64,000 nt of DNA from SCGC-AG-212-J23 sp036496555 (lineage in GTDB: Bacteria; Pseudomonadota; Gammaproteobacteria; Burkholderiales; SG8-39), in contig DASXKY010000066.1 of the NCBI GenBank assembly GCA_036496555.1, positions 1 to 64,000 on the forward strand, given 5' to 3'. A program made the position numbers and the translations under genes. Below, piece after piece: positions 51,769 through 63,942 of the stretch (position 1 is the stretch's first letter; each line of letters begins with the position of its first letter). Under the pieces are notes generated by a model that saw nothing but the letters and a program-made list of their open reading frames with translations, did not search any database and had not been told where the DNA came from.

Positions 51769-52565
51769 CCTTCGCGGCGCGCGACCTTGCGGCGCGCATC
51801 CCCGACGGCGCGTTGCTCGCGCTGCCGCCGGACTACTCCATCCCGGCGATGGAAGTGGTCAGGTGTTTGATAAGAAGAAAATCGAAGGGACTTCGGCTGC
51901 TCGGCGTCCCCATCCTGGGCATGAGCGCGGACCTGCTGATCGGCGCGGGCTGCGTGGTCGAAGTCGAGACAAGTGCCGTCTCGCTCGGCGAAGCCGGGCT
52001 CGCACCGCGCTTCACCGAAGCGGTGGAAGGTAATCTCATCGAGGTGAAGGACGCCACCTGCCCGGCGATCCACGCCGCGCTGCAGGCGGCCGAGAAGGGC
52101 GTGAGCTTCATGCCGGTGCGCGGCATCGGCGCCTCCGACCTGGTGAAGGCGCGCAAGGACTGGATCGTCCAGGGCGAGGTCGTGCTGGTGCCGGCCGTCC
52201 GGCCCGACGTCGCGCTGTTCCACGCCCGCTGGGCCGACGACGCCGGCAATGTGTGGGTCGGCCGCCGCCGCGAGCTCGCCACCGCGGCGCACGCGGCGCG
52301 CGAGAGCTTCGTGACCTATGAGGAGAAGCGGGAAGGCGACATGCTCGAGGACGAGCTGCTCGCGCCTGGCGTGATCTCGTCGCTCTACGTTTCCGCGGTC
52401 GCGCAGGCGCCGCGCGGCGCCTGGCCGTTGGGCGTGCCGGGCGTCTATGGCGTCGACGACGCGCACCTCTCGCTGTACGCGAGAGCGGCAAAGACGCGCG
52501 AGGGTTTCGACCGCTACCTGGACGAATGGATCCTTACGCCAAGGAAGAGCTTCTCGCCTGCGTGA
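51765..52565 (+). CDS. CoA-transferase-like alpha subunit
   Basis: A 266-residue member of CoA-transferase family I, alpha type. The start is GTG at 51765, overlapping the hydrolase stop in GTGA, giving MTFAARDLAARIPDGALLALPPDYS. Family stretches: LRLLGVPILGMSADLLIGAGCVVEVE, GVSFMPVRGIGASDLVKA and VALFHARWADDAGNVWVG. Similar pairs include glutaconate CoA-transferase and the steroid-ring hydrolase IpdAB. Its 3' end overlaps the beta subunit gene by 40 bases, so the two are surely co-translated. Substrate unknown. Confidence 0.82.
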   Translation: MTFAARDLAARIPDGALLALPPDYSIPAMEVVRCLIRRKSKGLRLLGVPILGMSADLLIGAGCVVEVETSAVSLGEAGLAPRFTEAVEGNLIEVKDATCPAIHAALQAAEKGVSFMPVRGIGASDLVKARKDWIVQGEVVLVPAVRPDVALFHARWADDAGNVWVGRRRELATAAHAARESFVTYEEKREGDMLEDELLAPGVISSLYVSAVAQAPRGAWPLGVPGVYGVDDAHLSLYARAAKTREGFDRYLDEWILTPRKSFSPA

Positions 52566-53206
52566 TCGCGCGGCTGCTGGAGGGCGCGCGTCATGCGGCC
52601 ATCGGCGCTTCGTCGCCCATTCCCGCTTCAGGATGCTTTCTCAAGAAGATTTCCGATCCTTCCTTTCGCGTGTCGCTTCAACAACGGCGCGCGGCGAACC
52701 CCTTTACCGAGGGCTCGCGCGAGCTGTTCGATCTCGCCGGGCAGGGGCGCATCGACGTGTTCTTCCTCGGCGGCGCGCAGATCGACGGAACCGCGGCGAT
52801 CAACCTGGTGCGCGCCGACGGCAGGCGCTTTCCCGGTTCCTTCGGTTCGGCCTACATGTATCCCGCCGTCAAGAACGTGATCCTCTTTCGCGAGGAGCAC
52901 TCCCGGCGAACGCTGGTACCGAAGGTGGAGTTCGTCTCCGCGCGCGGCGACCCGCGCGCGCTGCTCACCGGCAAGGCGCTGTTCGGCTGGCAGAAGGATA
53001 AGCGCCGCTTCCGGCTGGAGAGCATTCACCCCGGCCACACCCTGGACGAGATCTTGCAAGATACGGGCTTCGATTTCGACCGTGGGGAAACGAAAATCAC
53101 TGAACAGCCTTCAAAACAAGAGCTTTCGTCGCTGAGGGGGCCGGTCGCGAAAACGATTCAAGCGGACTACCCCGATTTCGCCCGCAAAGTATGGGGATTA
53201 AACTAA
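52526..53206 (+). CDS. CoA-transferase-like beta subunit lacking the usual catalytic Glu
   Basis: A 226-residue partner of the preceding subunit. Landmarks: LACVIARLLEGARHAAIGASSPIPASG, then DVFFLGGAQIDGTAAINLV and a late LESIHPGHTLDEILQDTGFDFD. Where true family-I beta subunits have the E-x-G motif that forms the glutamyl-CoA thioester, this protein reads SLQQRRAANPFTEG, so the expected Glu seems replaced by Gln. That also applies to IpdB-type hydrolases. Hence a CoA-dependent ring hydrolase or lyase is at least as likely as a transferase. Followed by the VOC gene after 4 bases. Confidence 0.8.
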   Translation: MDPYAKEELLACVIARLLEGARHAAIGASSPIPASGCFLKKISDPSFRVSLQQRRAANPFTEGSRELFDLAGQGRIDVFFLGGAQIDGTAAINLVRADGRRFPGSFGSAYMYPAVKNVILFREEHSRRTLVPKVEFVSARGDPRALLTGKALFGWQKDKRRFRLESIHPGHTLDEILQDTGFDFDRGETKITEQPSKQELSSLRGPVAKTIQADYPDFARKVWGLN

Positions 53207-53210
53207 CGTC

Positions 53211-54118
53211 ATGAACGCTCCCGAGAAACTCAAGCAGTACGACCGCGACGCGCAGAGCGTCGGCAACATCGTCCATCTCGAGCACTTCAACGTGGTGATC
53301 CCCGACCAGCGCCTGGCGACGCTGTTCTACGTCACCGGCCTGGGCGGCACGCGCGACCCGTATCTGTTCACCGGCCTGGAGAACATGTGGGTCAACTTCG
53401 GCCGCACGCAGGTGCACCTGCCGAGCCGCGCCGAGCCGCCGCGCGCGGAGGTGCTGCGCGGCACCGCCGGCTTCGTCGTGCCGAGTCTCGAGGAGCTGCT
53501 GAAGCGGCTTGAGCATGCCGGACACGAAATGAAGCGGGTGGCGCCGGAAATTCCCAATAAATTTGCTTTCAAAAAACTAAACAACACCGTTGAAGCCACC
53601 TGCCCCTGGGGCAACCGCGTGCGCTGCCACGAGCCTTCGGCCGAGCTCGGCCCGATCGAGCTCGGCATGGCGTACGTCGACTTCGACGTGCCGCAGGGCA
53701 CAGCCGACGGCATCGCGCGCTACTACAAGGAAGTGATGCGGGCGCCCAGCAGGGTAGAGTCAGGCGCTTCGAAAGGGCGCGCCATCGTGAGCGTGGGCCG
53801 CTACCAGAAGCTGATCTTCACCGAGACCGCCGCCGCGCTGCCCGAGTACGACAACCACCACATCCAGATCTACATCGCCGACTTCGGCACGCCCTACCAC
53901 TGGCTGAAGGAGCGCGACCTGATCACGATGGAGACCGACGCCAACGAGTGGCGCTTCCAGTGGATCGTCGACCCGAAGGATGGCCGCAAGCTGTTCCAGA
54001 TCGAGCACGAGGTGCGCAGCATGAAGCACCGCCTGTTCGGCCGACCGCTGGTGAACCGCAACCACGGCATCAGTAACATGACCTACGAAGCGAACTCCGA
54101 TGCCTTCAGAGGAACCGT

Positions 54119-54122
<4 letters not shown>
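53211..54122 (+). CDS. VOC (glyoxalase/dioxygenase fold) family protein
   Basis: A 303-residue protein with two VOC-type halves: NIVHLEHFNVVIPDQRLATLFYVTGLGGTRDPY near residue 18 and LGMAYVDFDVPQGTADGIARYYKEVM near residue 150. HLEHF and HHIQIYIADF carry histidines in the positions where such proteins bind a metal, but I cannot confirm the full ligand set. Role unknown. Last gene of the hydrolase, CoA-transferase-like, VOC run on the + strand. Its TAG stop lies in CTAG shared with the glpK stop. Confidence 0.75.
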
Positions 54123-55600
<1,478 letters not shown>

Positions 55601-55611
55601 GCGGCCAATTC

Positions 55612-55619
55612 TATAGAAT
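55612..55619 (+). promoter_or_regulatory. Candidate -10 element of the DUF2889-sucCD operon
   Basis: TATAGAAT in the 28-base glpK/DUF2889 spacer, with TAGAAT ending 9 bases before the ATG at 55629. This would give a very short leader. The -35 would lie inside glpK and is not recognisable. Confidence 0.35.
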
Positions 55620-55628
55620 GCGCCCCTT

Positions 55629-56171
55629 ATGCCATTGCCCGTCATCGAAGTGGAGCGCGAGCTCACCCATACCCGCCGCGTCCGCTACGAGGGCTACAAG
55701 CGCGCCGACGGCCTGTGGGATATCGAGGCGCACCTCTCGGACACCAAGAACCACGACTACCGCCTGAAGACCGGCGTGCGCCGCGCCGGGCAGGCGATCC
55801 ACGACATGTGGCTGCGGGTGACGATCGACCGGGCGTTCGTGATCCGCGGCGCGACGGCCTCGTCCGATGCCGTGCCTTATCCCGGCGGCTGCGACGCCAT
55901 CGCGCCGGCCTACCGGAAGCTGGTCGGCTTGAGCCTGATCAAGGATTTCCGCCGCAAAACGCGCGAAGTTCTGGGCGGCGTGCAGGGGTGCACGCACCTC
56001 ACCGAGATGCTGGGCGGCCTGCCGACCGCGGCGATCCAGACCTTCGCCGGCGAGATGAGCGAAGACAGGGAGGACGGCAGCAAGCCGTTCCAGCTCGACC
56101 AGTGCCACGCGCTCGACACGAGCGGCGGCACGGTCAAACAGTGGTATCCGAAATGGCATAGAGCAAAATGA
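55629..56171 (+). CDS. DUF2889 family protein
   Basis: A 180-residue protein matching DUF2889: RELTHTRRVRYEGYKRADGLWDIEAHLSDTK, MWLRVTIDRAFVIRGATASSDAVPYPGGCDAIAP and GCTHLTEMLGGLPTAAIQT, with a conserved C-terminal cysteine/histidine (FQLDQCHALDTSG). No function is established. It is the first gene of a run into sucC, sharing ATGA with its start. The conserved Cys and His suggest a metal or catalytic site, which is inference. Confidence 0.85.
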   Translation: MPLPVIEVERELTHTRRVRYEGYKRADGLWDIEAHLSDTKNHDYRLKTGVRRAGQAIHDMWLRVTIDRAFVIRGATASSDAVPYPGGCDAIAPAYRKLVGLSLIKDFRRKTREVLGGVQGCTHLTEMLGGLPTAAIQTFAGEMSEDREDGSKPFQLDQCHALDTSGGTVKQWYPKWHRAK

Positions 56172-57399
56172 AAATCCACGAGCACCAGGGCAAGGAAATC
56201 TTCCGCAAGTTCGGCATCACGACGCCGCGCGGCTTCCCCGCTTTCAGCGTCGATGAAGCCGTCGAGGCGGCGAAGAAGCTCGGCGGCAGCGTCTGGGTGG
56301 TCAAGGCGCAGATCCACGCCGGCGGCCGCGGCAAGGGCGGCGGAGTAAAGGTCGCGAAGTCGGTGGATGAAGTTCGAAAATTTGCTGCTTCCATTTTGGG
56401 GATGCAGCTCAAAACCCATCAAACGGGACCGCAGGGCCAGAAAGTCAGGCGCCTGTTGATTGAAGAAGGCGCCGACATCAAGAAGGAGCTGTACCTTGGC
56501 ATGGTGGTCGACCGCGGCACGCAGAAGGTCGCGTTGATGGCCTCTTCCGAGGGCGGCATGGACATCGAGGAAGTCGCCGCCCACACGCCCGAGAAGATCC
56601 ACAAGGTCTTCATCGATCCGGCGACGGGCCTCAAGGATGACGAAGCAAGGGGCGTGGCGAAAAAGATCGGCATCCCCGACTCCGCCCTTGCCGAAGCCGG
56701 AGCGCTTTTCAAAAACCTGTACCGCTGCTTCTGGGATACCGATGCCTCGCTTGCGGAGATCAACCCTCTCATCCTGAACGGAGCCGGCAAGGTCATCGCG
56801 CTCGACTCGAAGATGAACTTCGACGACAACGCGCTGTTTCGCCACCCCGACATCGTGGCGATGCGCGACCTCGACGAGGAGGACCGGTTCGAGATCGAGG
56901 CCTCGAAGTACGACCTCAACTACATCTCGCTCGAGGGCAACATCGCCTGCATGGTGAACGGCGCCGGCCTCGCCATGGCGACGATGGACACGGTGAAGCT
57001 GTTCGGCGGCTCGCCGGCCAACTTCCTCGACGTCGGCGGCGGCGCGACCGCGGAGAAGGTCACCGCGGCGTTCAAGATCATGCTCTCCAACCCGAAGGTG
57101 AAGGCGATCCTCGTCAACATCTTCGGTGGCATCATGAAGTGCGACACCATCGCGACCGGCGTGGTCGCGGCGGCGCGCGAGGTCAAGCTGTCGATCCCGC
57201 TGGTGGTGCGCATGAAGGGCACCAACGAGGACCTCGGCAAGAAGATCCTCAAGGACTCCGGCCTGCCGATCATCTCGGCCGACAACATGGCGCAGGCCGG
57301 CCAGAAAGTGGTCGCCGCGATCGCGAAGAAGAAAAAGCCTGCGGCGAAGAAAAAATCCAAACCGGCGAAGAAGAAAAAGCCGGTGAAGAGGAAAAAGAA

Positions 57400-57403
<4 letters not shown>
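56168..57403 (+). CDS. sucC: Succinyl-CoA synthetase beta subunit with a Lys-rich tail
   Basis: ATP-grasp subunit of the TCA-cycle enzyme that links succinyl-CoA cleavage to ADP or GDP phosphorylation. 411 residues. Seen: MKIHEHQGKEIFRKFGI, WVVKAQIHAGGRGKGGGVKV, EINPLILNGAGKVIALDSKM and NIFGGIMKCD. The normal end is near residue 385; residues 386-411 are a tail of mostly Lys, with Ala and Pro (17 of 26 are Lys or Arg). The tail's purine-rich codons also supply the Shine-Dalgarno of sucD. Starts in ATGA with DUF2889. Confidence 0.95.
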
Positions 57404-58284
<881 letters not shown>

Positions 58285-60305
58285 TCCGCCTTCCGCTCGC
58301 CGCCGCGCTGCCGTACGCGGCGACGATCTTCCTTTCGTCGTTCCTGCTGTTCCTGGTGCAGCCGGTGATCGCCAAGCAGATCCTGCCCTGGTTCGGCGGC
58401 TCAGCGGGCGTCTGGACTACCTGCATGGTGTTCTTCCAGACCCTCCTGCTGGCGGGCTACGGCTACGCCGACCTGACGATGCGCCTCGGCGCGCGCCGCC
58501 AGGCGATGCTGCATGTCGCGCTGCTCGGCGCGTCGCTGCTGTTCCTGCCGATCCTCGCCTCGAGCGGCTGGAAGCCGCAGGGCGACGAGGAGCCGATCGG
58601 CCGCATCCTGCTGCTGCTGCTCGCTACCATCGGGCTGCCGTACTTCCTGCTCTCCAGCACCACGCCGCTGCTGCAGGCCTGGTACTACCGGCGCTGGCAC
58701 GCCGCCGTGCCGTATCGCCTGTTCGCGCTTTCCAACTTCGCCTCGCTGCTCGCGCTGCTCGGCTTTCCGCTGATCTTCGAGCCGGCGTTCGACCTGAATA
58801 CGCTCGGCTGGGCATGGTCGTTCCTGTATGCCGGGTTCGTCGTCCTGTGCGGCACCGTCGCGCTGATGTCGGGGAACGGGGCCGCGGTTTCTCAAAAGAA
58901 GAACGTTTCCGAGAAACCAAAAGGCAAGCAGCAGATGCTCTGGCTCGCGCTCTCCGCCATGGGCTCGGTGATGCTGCTCGCGGTCACCAACCACATCACG
59001 CAGAACATCGCGAGCGTGCCGTTCCTGTGGGTGCTGCCGCTGGCGCTGTACCTGATCACCTTCATCCTCGCCTTCGACCATCCGCGCTGGTACCTGCGGC
59101 CCGCGTTCCTCGCCGCGCTGGTGGTCCTGCTGCCGCTGATGGCGTGGTACGTGCCCTCGCTCGACCTGAAGATCGCCGTGCCGCTTTATCTCGCCGGCAT
59201 GTTCGTCGCGTGCATGGTGTGCCACGGCGAGCTGTCGCGGCTGCGGCCGGACCCGGCGCACCTGACGCGCTTCTTCCTGATGATCTCGGTCGGCGGCGCG
59301 CTCGGCGCCGTGCTGGTGGCGATCGTGGCGCCGCTCGCGCTGCCGGGCTACTTCGAGCTCGGCATCGCACTGGTGGCGCTCGCCGCGGTCCTCAGCGTCA
59401 GCCTGAAGAAGCTGTTCCGCCTCGTCGCAGTCGCCACCACCGTGGCGACTGCGTTCTTCGTGGTGCGCGGTGCGCAGGACTACACGAGGGGCGTGCGCGT
59501 CATGGAGCGCGATTTCTACGGCGTCGTGCGCACGGTCGACTTCTACGAGCCGGTCGCCTACCGCTCGATGTACCACGGGCCCATCATGCACGGCGGCCAG
59601 CTGCTCGGTTACTCGTTCCGCAACACGCCCGCCGACTACTTCAGCCCCGGCTCGGGCTACGGCCGCGTGTTCCGCTCCATCCGCGCGGTGCACGCGAAGA
59701 AGGGGCTCAACGTCGGCGTGATCGGCCTCGGCGCGGGCGTCATCGGCGCCTGGATGCGGCCGGGCGACACGCTGGTGTTCTACGAGATCAGCCCGCGCGT
59801 GGTCGACATCGCCAAGCGCGAGTTCACCTACCTGCACGACACGCCGGCGCGTACCGAGGTGGTGATGGGCGACGGCCGCCTGTCGCTCGAGCGCGAGCCG
59901 CCGCGCGGCTACGACGTGCTCGGCATCGACGCCTTCTCCGGCGACTCGATCCCGATGCACCTCATCACGCGCGAGGCGATGGCGATCTACGTCAGGCACC
60001 TCAAGCCCGACGGCGTGATCGTGTTCCAGGCCACCAACCGCTTCATCGACCTGCTGCCGGTGGTGAAGCGCCTCGCCGCCGAGTTCGGCATGGAGGCAGT
60101 CAACGTCTCCGACTCGCCCTCCGGCGAAGAGGGTCCGGAGTACTGGTACTCCGCCACCGACCAGGTCATAGTCACGCGCAACAAGAAGCTGCTCGCCGCG
60201 CCCCTCATCGCCGACGGCGCCGACGCGATCGAGGACCGGCAGGACCTGCCGATCTTCACGGATTCGCATCACAATCTGCTCAGGATCCTGAAGTAGAATT
60301 TTCCG

Positions 60306-61124
60306 GTGGAGCTGAAGCTCAAGCAGGTGGACGTCTTCACCGACCGCCCTTTCCTCGGTAATCCCGTCGCCGTGGTCTTCGGCGGCGAGGCACTCGATAC
60401 CGCGGCCATGCTGCGCATCGCGAACTGGACCAATCTCTCCGAGACTACCTTCCTCCTGCCGTCAAAGGCCGCCGACTACAAGCTGCGCATCTTCACGCCC
60501 CGGCTCGAGCTGCCCTTCGCCGGCCACCCAACTATCGGCAGCGCCTACGCCGCGATCGAGTCCGGCTTCGCCAAGCCGGTGGACGGCAAGCTGCAGCAGG
60601 AATGCCGCGCCGGGATCGTGGACCTGAAGGTGGAGGCGGGCGGCCGCATCTTCCTCAAGTCCCCCGAGGCAAAGATCGCCGACGTGCGCGGCAAGCTGCC
60701 GTTCGCGAAGAAGCTCCTGCGCGTCGACGTCGGCCCGGTCTGGATCGTCGGCGAGGCGGAGAGCGCCGAGGCGCTCGCGGCGCTGAAACCCGACCAGGCC
60801 GCGATCGCCCAGTTCACCACCGACCTCGAGGCGACCGGGGTCACCGTCTTCGCCGAGTCGAAGGACGGCGAATCGAAGATCCACGTGCGCACCTTCGCCC
60901 CGCTGTTCGGCATTCCCGAGGATCCGGTGTGCGGCAGCTGCAACATCAGCGTCGCCGCCTACCTGAAGGCGACCAACCAGGTCGACCGTTTCGGCTATCA
61001 CTACACCGCCCGCCAGGGCATGCAGATGGGTCGCGACGGCCGCGTCTACGTCCGCATCGACATCGACGGCATCCGCATCGGCGGCGACGCGGTGACCTGC
61101 GTGGAAGGAACCTTAAGAACCTGA
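60306..61124 (+). CDS. PhzF family protein
   Basis: A 272-residue member of the PhzF/diaminopimelate-epimerase-fold family. Seen: LKQVDVFTDRPFLGNPVAVVF, the proposed catalytic Glu in TNLSETTFLL, PRLELPFAGHPTIGSA and EDPVCGSCNISVAAYL. PhzF proper acts in phenazine synthesis, but no other phenazine gene is present, so this is one of the many family members with unknown substrate. The start is GTG at 60306, 9 bases after the preceding gene, so it is likely the last gene of the sucCD operon. Overlaps the convergent acyl-AMP ligase gene by 12 bases. Confidence 0.88.
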   Translation: MELKLKQVDVFTDRPFLGNPVAVVFGGEALDTAAMLRIANWTNLSETTFLLPSKAADYKLRIFTPRLELPFAGHPTIGSAYAAIESGFAKPVDGKLQQECRAGIVDLKVEAGGRIFLKSPEAKIADVRGKLPFAKKLLRVDVGPVWIVGEAESAEALAALKPDQAAIAQFTTDLEATGVTVFAESKDGESKIHVRTFAPLFGIPEDPVCGSCNISVAAYLKATNQVDRFGYHYTARQGMQMGRDGRVYVRIDIDGIRIGGDAVTCVEGTLRT

Positions 61125-63899
61125 GTCGGGTTCGCCGCAGCGTTTCAGAATTTCGGCGCGCACCTCGTCGCGCAGCTTCACCACCGCGTTCCAGTCGCTC
61201 CCCGCGGGCTGCACCGGCGGCGCGAGGTTCACCGTCACCGGGCTGCGGCGCAGGAACCACGTGCCTTCGCGCAGCACGGAGCGCGCGCCGCGGATCGCCG
61301 CCGGCGCTACCGGCGCGCCGGCCTGCGCTGCGGCCTGGAATCCGCCGGCGCGGAACGGCATCAGGCCGGCCTGGCGCTGGAAGGTGCCCTCCGGGAAGAC
61401 GATCAGCGACACGCCGCGCTTCACCGCCGCGGTCAGCTCGTCGACATGCTCGACGCTCTTCTGCACATCGAAGCGCTCGACGAACTCGGCGCCGAGGCCG
61501 GCGACGATTACACGCGTGACCAGGTTTGCCTTCAGCTCGCGCTTGGCGACGAAAGCGAAGGGTCGCCCGGCGAGCGCCGCCAGCAGCGCCACCCCGTCGA
61601 GGTAGCTGGTGTGGTTGACGGCGAGCACGCAGGGAGCGGCAGGCAGGTTCTCCAGCCCGCGCGCCACGAACGGGATGCGCGCAAGGCGGAAGAAAAGCCG
61701 GGCGCACTTGCCCGTGACGCGCCACGCGGGCGCGCCCGGGATGATCCAGCAAGACAGGAATACGAGCGGAAACAGCATGCCGATCACCGCCCAGGCCCGC
61801 GCGGCGAAGAGCAGGCCGCGCGCGGTGCGCCAGCCGCGCCGCAGTTGGGGGCCGACGCCGGCCAGCCCCAGGTGCACGAACTGCAGCCACACTGCCCGCG
61901 GCTTCACCGCCCGCGGCCCGCGCTCGTAGTACTCGCGCGCCGCGACGCGCCGGATCTTGCCGCTCGAGGTCTTCGGCACCGTGGCCGGCGGCGCGAGCAC
62001 GATGTCGTCGGCCGGCCCGGCGATCAGGCTTACGGCGAGGGCGCTGATCTTCTTCTTGAGCTCCTGGTGCAGCGCCGGATCCTGCTCGCGCGTCTCAGCG
62101 AGCACCACCACCCGCTCGGTACCGCTCGCGCGGTCCATCGAGCCGAACACCGCGACGCAGCCGCGGCGGATGCCAGGAAGGTCGCCGACCGCCTCCTCGA
62201 GCTCGTAGGGGCTGATGTTGCGGCCGCCGCGGATGATGATGTCCTTCTCGCGGCCGGTGATGTACAGCATGCCGTCGGCGAGGTAGGCGCGGTCGCCGCT
62301 GTTCAGCCAGCCGCCGCCGGCGAAGAGCGCCTTGGTCGCTTCGGGGTTGTGGTAGTAGCCGGTGGTCGCCGAGGGGCCGCGGAACTGCAGCGCACCCTCG
62401 TAGCGGTCGGGCAGCTCGAGCCCGGCGCCGTCGACCACGCGCACGTCGTGCGCGGCAATCGGATGGCCGCAGCCCACCACCCTGAGCGGCGAAGGATCGC
62501 CCGGCGCCGCGTCGACCGCCTCGCCGCTCGCGCTGAAGGTGTCGCGGTCGAGCGTGTCGACGCGCCATGGCTCGCCCATCGGGGTGAAGGCGAGGCCGAC
62601 CGAGCACTCCGCCAGGCCGTAGCAGGGGTTCATGGCGGTCTGCGGAAACCCGTGACGCGAGAATCGATCGCCGAAGGCGGTCATCGTCTCCGGGCTCACC
62701 GGCTCGGCGCCGTTGAAGGCGAAGCGCCAGCTGGAGAGGTCGATGCCTTCCATTTCTTTTTCTTCTGTTCTTCTGATGCATAACTCATAAGAAAAATTCG
62801 GCCCGCCGGAGATCGTGCCGCGGTGGCGGTGGATCGCGCGCAGCCACGAGCTCGGCCGCGAGAGGAAAGCGAGCGGCGACATCAGCACCACCGGGAAGCC
62901 GAGGAACATCGTAGCGAAGCAGCCGCCGATCAGGCCCATGTCGTGGTAGAGCGGCAACCAGCTCACGAACACATCGGCGGGCCCGGCGTTCACCGCCTTG
63001 CCCATCGCCTGCACGTTGGCGAGCAGGTTCTCGTGCGTGAGCACGACGCCCTTCGGGTTGCCGGTGCTGCCCGAGGTGTACTGCAGGAAGCCGATGTGCC
63101 CGCCGCGCCCCTTCACGGGGCTAAAGCTTGAATTCGAATTCGATTCGAAGTCACTTGGTGTCAGAACGGATCTGAGAGATTCGACCTGAGCACGAAGCAG
63201 GTAAGCGAGCGGCTTCGCCTCGGCAACGGTGATCATGATCGTCGCGCCGGCGCTCTTCAGGATGCCGACGTGGCGCGTCATGTGATCTTCGATGGTGGTG
63301 AGGCGCGCAGGCGGGTAGAGCGGCACCGGCACCCCGCCGGCGAGCAGCGTGCCGTAGAAGGAGAACAGATATTCCTTCGAGGTCGGCAGCATGATCGCCA
63401 CCATCTGCCCCGGCTGCAGGCCCTCTTCCGCGAGCCGCGCTGCGTACGCCAGCGAGCCGTCGTAGAGCGCCTGGTATGTGATCGGCGTCTCTTTCTTCTC
63501 CTCGTAGAGGAATACCGTCAGGCGATCGGGCTGCTTTTCGACGTGGTATTCGAGCGCCTCGGTAAGCGTCTGCGCATGAACCGGCGGCCGCACGCCCTCT
63601 GACTGCACCAGGCTCGCCACGCTGCGGTCGGCGGCGTGCGGCGCTTGGCCGGCGCCGGCGAGGAGGAAGCGCAGCAGATCGCGCGGCGTCTCGGCGGTGG
63701 CGAGCGCCTGCTCCGGCAGGCTCACGCCGAACTCGCGCTCGAGGCGCAGCACCACCTCGACGCGCGCCAGGCTGTCGAGGCCGAGGTCGCGCTCGAGCGA
63801 GCTGTCGAGCGCGACGTAGGCGTCGACGTTAGGGCGCGCCTCGCGCGCGACTTGCTGCACGAGCGCGAGCATGCGATTCGCGTCGACTGGGGAATCCAT
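61113..63899 (-). CDS. Three-domain ACP / fatty acyl-AMP ligase / acyltransferase
   Basis: A 928-residue fusion. Residues 1-85 are an acyl carrier protein with the phosphopantetheine serine at Ser43 (RDLGLDSLARVE). About 110-680 is a FAAL-type adenylate-forming domain: LQYTSGSTGNPKGVVLTHE, LPLYHDMGLIGG, AFNGAEPVSPETM and KTSSGKIRR. About 690-928 is a PlsC acyltransferase with the H-x4-D motif NHTSYLDG (near 760) and FPEGTFQ (near 833), preceded by one or two membrane helices. It probably activates a fatty acid, loads it on its own ACP and transfers it to a lipid acceptor. ATG at 63899; a TTG at 63929 is also in frame. Confidence 0.9.
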   Translation of the reverse strand: MDSPVDANRMLALVQQVAREARPNVDAYVALDSSLERDLGLDSLARVEVVLRLEREFGVSLPEQALATAETPRDLLRFLLAGAGQAPHAADRSVASLVQSEGVRPPVHAQTLTEALEYHVEKQPDRLTVFLYEEKKETPITYQALYDGSLAYAARLAEEGLQPGQMVAIMLPTSKEYLFSFYGTLLAGGVPVPLYPPARLTTIEDHMTRHVGILKSAGATIMITVAEAKPLAYLLRAQVESLRSVLTPSDFESNSNSSFSPVKGRGGHIGFLQYTSGSTGNPKGVVLTHENLLANVQAMGKAVNAGPADVFVSWLPLYHDMGLIGGCFATMFLGFPVVLMSPLAFLSRPSSWLRAIHRHRGTISGGPNFSYELCIRRTEEKEMEGIDLSSWRFAFNGAEPVSPETMTAFGDRFSRHGFPQTAMNPCYGLAECSVGLAFTPMGEPWRVDTLDRDTFSASGEAVDAAPGDPSPLRVVGCGHPIAAHDVRVVDGAGLELPDRYEGALQFRGPSATTGYYHNPEATKALFAGGGWLNSGDRAYLADGMLYITGREKDIIIRGGRNISPYELEEAVGDLPGIRRGCVAVFGSMDRASGTERVVVLAETREQDPALHQELKKKISALAVSLIAGPADDIVLAPPATVPKTSSGKIRRVAAREYYERGPRAVKPRAVWLQFVHLGLAGVGPQLRRGWRTARGLLFAARAWAVIGMLFPLVFLSCWIIPGAPAWRVTGKCARLFFRLARIPFVARGLENLPAAPCVLAVNHTSYLDGVALLAALAGRPFAFVAKRELKANLVTRVIVAGLGAEFVERFDVQKSVEHVDELTAAVKRGVSLIVFPEGTFQRQAGLMPFRAGGFQAAAQAGAPVAPAAIRGARSVLREGTWFLRRSPVTVNLAPPVQPAGSDWNAVVKLRDEVRAEILKRCGEPDSGS

Positions 63900-63908
63900 G
63901 GCGTCGGC

Positions 63909-63920
63909 GAGTGTACACTC
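63909..63920. promoter_or_regulatory. 12-bp perfect palindrome between divergent genes
   Basis: GAGTGTACACTC is a perfect palindrome in the 43-base spacer between the acyl-AMP ligase gene and the next + strand gene. It could be an operator for either. It also lies within the codons added if the ligase gene starts at the TTG at 63929. No known site is recognised. Confidence 0.35.
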
Positions 63921-63942
63921 GGGTTCCAAGGGGGGATTCGAA

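Noticed and set aside
58401..60272. A 623-codon open frame on the minus strand opposite the spermidine-synthase-like gene
   Set aside because: Composition is Arg/His/Glu-rich without domains, and the + strand protein is clearly real.
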